DNA of 8,066 nucleotides from an uncultured Chromatiaceae bacterium (GTDB taxonomy: Bacteria; Pseudomonadota; Gammaproteobacteria; Enterobacterales; Alteromonadaceae). The first letter of the stretch is position 1, and every line of letters begins with the position of its first letter. The notes below the pieces were generated by a model. That model was given only the letters and a program-made list of their open reading frames with translations, ran no database searches and was not told where the DNA came from. This document shows, piece by piece, positions 5,740-8,066 of this stretch. The position numbers and the translations under genes were made by a program. Where the stretch lies: the NCBI GenBank assembly GCA_946482325.1, contig CAMLRA010000178.1, forward strand, positions 1-8,066, written 5' to 3'.

Positions 5740-8066
5740 TTAGAACTTGTAGTTCACGCCCAGCGTCAGACGACGACCCAAAATGTCATAGTGCTCACCT
5801 GAGTTATAGGTATTTGGGTTACGCACTGGTTGACGGTCGGCCAGGTTCAGCACGCCAGCGCGAACCTGCAGCTCTGGTGTCAGGTTATATTTACCGGTTA
5901 AATCCCAGGCAATATAAGAGCCGATGTCATTGTAGTTATTCACTTCCGGTGTCCAGGAGTTCCGATCCCAGACTGAGCTGTGGATATAAGTAGCACCTAA
6001 CACCAGCGACAGATCCTCATAGCTGTAGTTGGCGTTAAAACGGCCTTTCCAGCGGAAATAGTCATAAGTGCCTGCGTACTTGCGGTCATCGCCGGCGCGA
6101 CCTGTGGTGTTTTGATCCCATTGTTCGGTATAAGTGGCGATTAAACGCAGGTCTAATGCACCGTAACCGTTCAGGTCCAACTTATAGTTGGTCTCGATAT
6201 CGTAACCAGCCAGTTCCGCCGATGCCGAGTTCACCGGCTTGACGAAGTAGTTGGTGATATCACGGGTCACAGCGTCACGGGTAAACAGTGAACAATACGG
6301 GTTATCCAGGCTGTCTAACTGATAACAGAAGTTCACCACGTTTTGCGCGGTGTGGCTTTCAATCATGTCAGCGATTTTGAATGACCAATAGTCTACGGTC
6401 AGGCTGAAACCATCCAGGTAAGACGGCGTATAGATAAATCCGGCAGTGATGTCATAGGCGCGTTCACTGTTCAGGTCCGTGTTACCGATGATGTAACCTG
6501 GTTTAGTACCACCATTGATCCAGCCTGAAGTTGGTGACCAGCCTTGTGGCATGCCGTCGGCGCGGCAGTTCTTCTCGACGTTGGCTTTATATACACCAGC
6601 GCTGTCGATACGCAGTTGCTGACATGGATCTGTCAGCGAGCTGAACGTTTGGCTCGCAGGGTTATACAGTTCGCCGATGTTTGGCGCACGCACTGATTTA
6701 GAACGGTTTAAACGCAGTTTCAGGTCGTCATTAATAGTGTAATTCAGACTCAGTTTCCAGGCGTTTTCGCTGCCGGTGGTGCTGTAATCCATAGCGCGGA
6801 CTGCAGTTTCCAGTGTCAGGTCTTTGACATAGGCCAATTCAGATAACAGTGGAATTGAGAATTCAGCAGAAGCTTCCCGTACTGAGAATTCACCGTCCAT
6901 CGGTGCAGACTGGTTGTTAAACAAAGCGCCTGAACGCATAGCCGGATCAGGCAGCGACGAAGAACGCTCTTTGCGGTATTCGACGCTGAACGCAGAACCA
7001 ACGATACCTGCTGGCAGTTCATAGATATCTCCGGTCAGAGTAAAACCGGCAACATCCTGATCTAACGACGCATTACGCATCGCATCCGTGCTGACCCAGT
7101 CCAGAGCCGCTTGTGAATACAAGCCAGAACCGTAGATATTCAGTGGGATACAGCCTTGAGCGCGCATTGCCTCGTCTTTGCAGACGATATTGCCTTTGGC
7201 ATCGCGAGTGGCCTGAATGGCCGCATAGAAACGGTCTTCCAGCATTTCGCCGTACCAGGTTGAATCGGCGCTGACATGGCCTTTCTGCGCGTATGCTTCA
7301 TAACCCCAGGTTTCAGTCAACACACCTTCGAGGCCAATAGCGGCTCGGGCTAAAGTGCGGTCCTGATCATACTGACGGTTACCGAAAGCACCGGCCAGAT
7401 AAGTGTTCTGGATTTGGCCGGTGACTTTGTTGTCGGCAAAGAACTTGCGCGCGCTGTCAGTCAGCATCGGGTTCAGCGGGTCAATGCCGTTAACGCCGCT
7501 TAACACGAAAAACGCCGGTGAGCTTTCGCCGTAGGCTTTGGTGTTAGAGTAGGTCGATTCAAAAGTGAAACGGTGGTCATCGTTAATCTGATAACCGTAG
7601 TTCATATTCAGGTTCAGACGTTCCAGCGGAGTACGCAGGTAAGTGTGGTCCAGCGTGTTGTAACCATCACCTGGTGCGCCATCGGCTGATAAATAACGGC
7701 TGTTATTGGTACTGCCGGCTACAAATGGATAAGCGGTGCCACCGTTCATATCAAATGGACGTACTGAACCGTCATTGGCAAATACATAAGATTTGCCACC
7801 GACTGAGAAAGTACCGGTTTTGCCATAGTTACTCAGAATAGGGTTACCGGTTTTGTCCCACAGGATCCGGCCTGGAATACCATCAGAAGAGGTTTTATTG
7901 TCTGGGTTATCAATAGTAATTAAACCATTGCGGATAAAATCACGTTGTTTGCCGCTGACCTGTGACTGTTCTGAGTAGGTCAGGTTGGCAATAAAATCAG
8001 ATTTGCCTTCGCTGTTACCAAAAGTCAGGCTGTAACAGTCTTCTTCACCGCCATCTTGTTGTGGCC
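5740..8066 (-). CDS. TonB-dependent outer-membrane receptor, N-terminus missing (runs off right edge)
   Basis: The frame is open from the stop at 5740 to the window edge, giving 774 visible residues. The ATG at 7749 is internal, because the frame upstream of it codes for receptor-like sequence (for example CYSLTFGNSEGKSDFIANLTY near the edge). These proteins carry substrates across the outer membrane using energy from TonB-ExbB-ExbD. Barrel hallmarks include RLNRSKSVRAPNIGELYNP near visible residues 451-469, SERAYDITAGFIYTP near 533-547, VLNLADRQP near 738-746, and a C-terminus ending LGRRLTLGVNYKF with the terminal Phe needed for barrel assembly. Three closely spaced Cys pairs (about 295/305, 481/500, 580/591) probably form disulfides in surface loops. 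A further Cys at visible residue 10 would pair upstream. With its plug and signal peptide the protein would be roughly 900-1000 aa, in line with the large receptors of Alteromonadales and Xanthomonadales. The substrate cannot be told; no siderophore-specific motif is visible. A strong terminator follows. Confidence 0.95.
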   Translation of the reverse strand, partial: PQQDGGEEDCYSLTFGNSEGKSDFIANLTYSEQSQVSGKQRDFIRNGLITIDNPDNKTSSDGIPGRILWDKTGNPILSNYGKTGTFSVGGKSYVFANDGSVRPFDMNGGTAYPFVAGSTNNSRYLSADGAPGDGYNTLDHTYLRTPLERLNLNMNYGYQINDDHRFTFESTYSNTKAYGESSPAFFVLSGVNGIDPLNPMLTDSARKFFADNKVTGQIQNTYLAGAFGNRQYDQDRTLARAAIGLEGVLTETWGYEAYAQKGHVSADSTWYGEMLEDRFYAAIQATRDAKGNIVCKDEAMRAQGCIPLNIYGSGLYSQAALDWVSTDAMRNASLDQDVAGFTLTGDIYELPAGIVGSAFSVEYRKERSSSLPDPAMRSGALFNNQSAPMDGEFSVREASAEFSIPLLSELAYVKDLTLETAVRAMDYSTTGSENAWKLSLNYTINDDLKLRLNRSKSVRAPNIGELYNPASQTFSSLTDPCQQLRIDSAGVYKANVEKNCRADGMPQGWSPTSGWINGGTKPGYIIGNTDLNSERAYDITAGFIYTPSYLDGFSLTVDYWSFKIADMIESHTAQNVVNFCYQLDSLDNPYCSLFTRDAVTRDITNYFVKPVNSASAELAGYDIETNYKLDLNGYGALDLRLIATYTEQWDQNTTGRAGDDRKYAGTYDYFRWKGRFNANYSYEDLSLVLGATYIHSSVWDRNSWTPEVNNYNDIGSYIAWDLTGKYNLTPELQVRAGVLNLADRQPVRNPNTYNSGEHYDILGRRLTLGVNYKF

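Noticed and set aside
7747..7749. ATG at 7749 as the start of the TonB receptor
   Set aside because: The same frame stays open upstream to the window edge and codes for barrel-like sequence, and a start here would leave no signal peptide or plug.
1..8066. Mobile element, CRISPR array, phage or defence system
   Set aside because: No transposase, integrase, terminal repeats, spaced direct repeats or tRNA-linked att sites are visible. The gene content is a core operon plus a receptor and a hydrolase.

Overview
The window looks like chromosomal DNA from a gammaproteobacterium, probably of the Alteromonadales/Chromatiaceae type (Rheinheimera-like). This placement rests on the core gene order leuS-lptE-holA-nadD, on LeuRS and DNA polymerase III delta proteins that align closely with my memory of the E. 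coli proteins, and on a large cysteine-containing TonB-dependent receptor of the kind common in that group. The genus is a guess from overall resemblance, not a search result. Every gene lies on the minus strand, so transcription runs from the right end of the window to the left.

Right part (5740-8066): most of a TonB-dependent outer-membrane receptor. Its barrel and C-terminus are present; its signal peptide and plug lie beyond the right edge. A strong hairpin terminator with a run of seven T on the minus strand closes it (5686-5714). Next is a secreted serine hydrolase of the beta-lactamase/NylB-like family (4394-5596), with a clear signal peptide and an S-x-x-K motif. The two may form an uptake-plus-hydrolysis pair, but the terminator between them argues against a simple shared transcript.

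Middle (4255-4393): a 139-base spacer with a stable two-part hairpin, a second small hairpin followed by a T-rich run, and the presumed promoter and leader of leuS. A short leucine-codon-containing frame runs from this spacer into leuS. It is noted as a weak possibility only.

Left part (1-4254): a compact housekeeping operon. It holds leucyl-tRNA synthetase (leuS), the LPS-assembly outer-membrane lipoprotein LptE, the DNA polymerase III delta subunit (holA), and the first 30 codons of nicotinate-nucleotide adenylyltransferase (nadD), which runs off the left edge. Junctions are a 1-base overlap or 3-base gaps, so co-transcription is very likely. The products serve unrelated essential processes (translation, envelope assembly, replication, NAD synthesis), as is usual for this conserved cluster.

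No RNA genes, insertion sequences, CRISPR arrays or phage features were found. I see no clear sign of a new biological system. The most unusual parts are the receptor/hydrolase pair beside an essential operon and the structured spacer before leuS.
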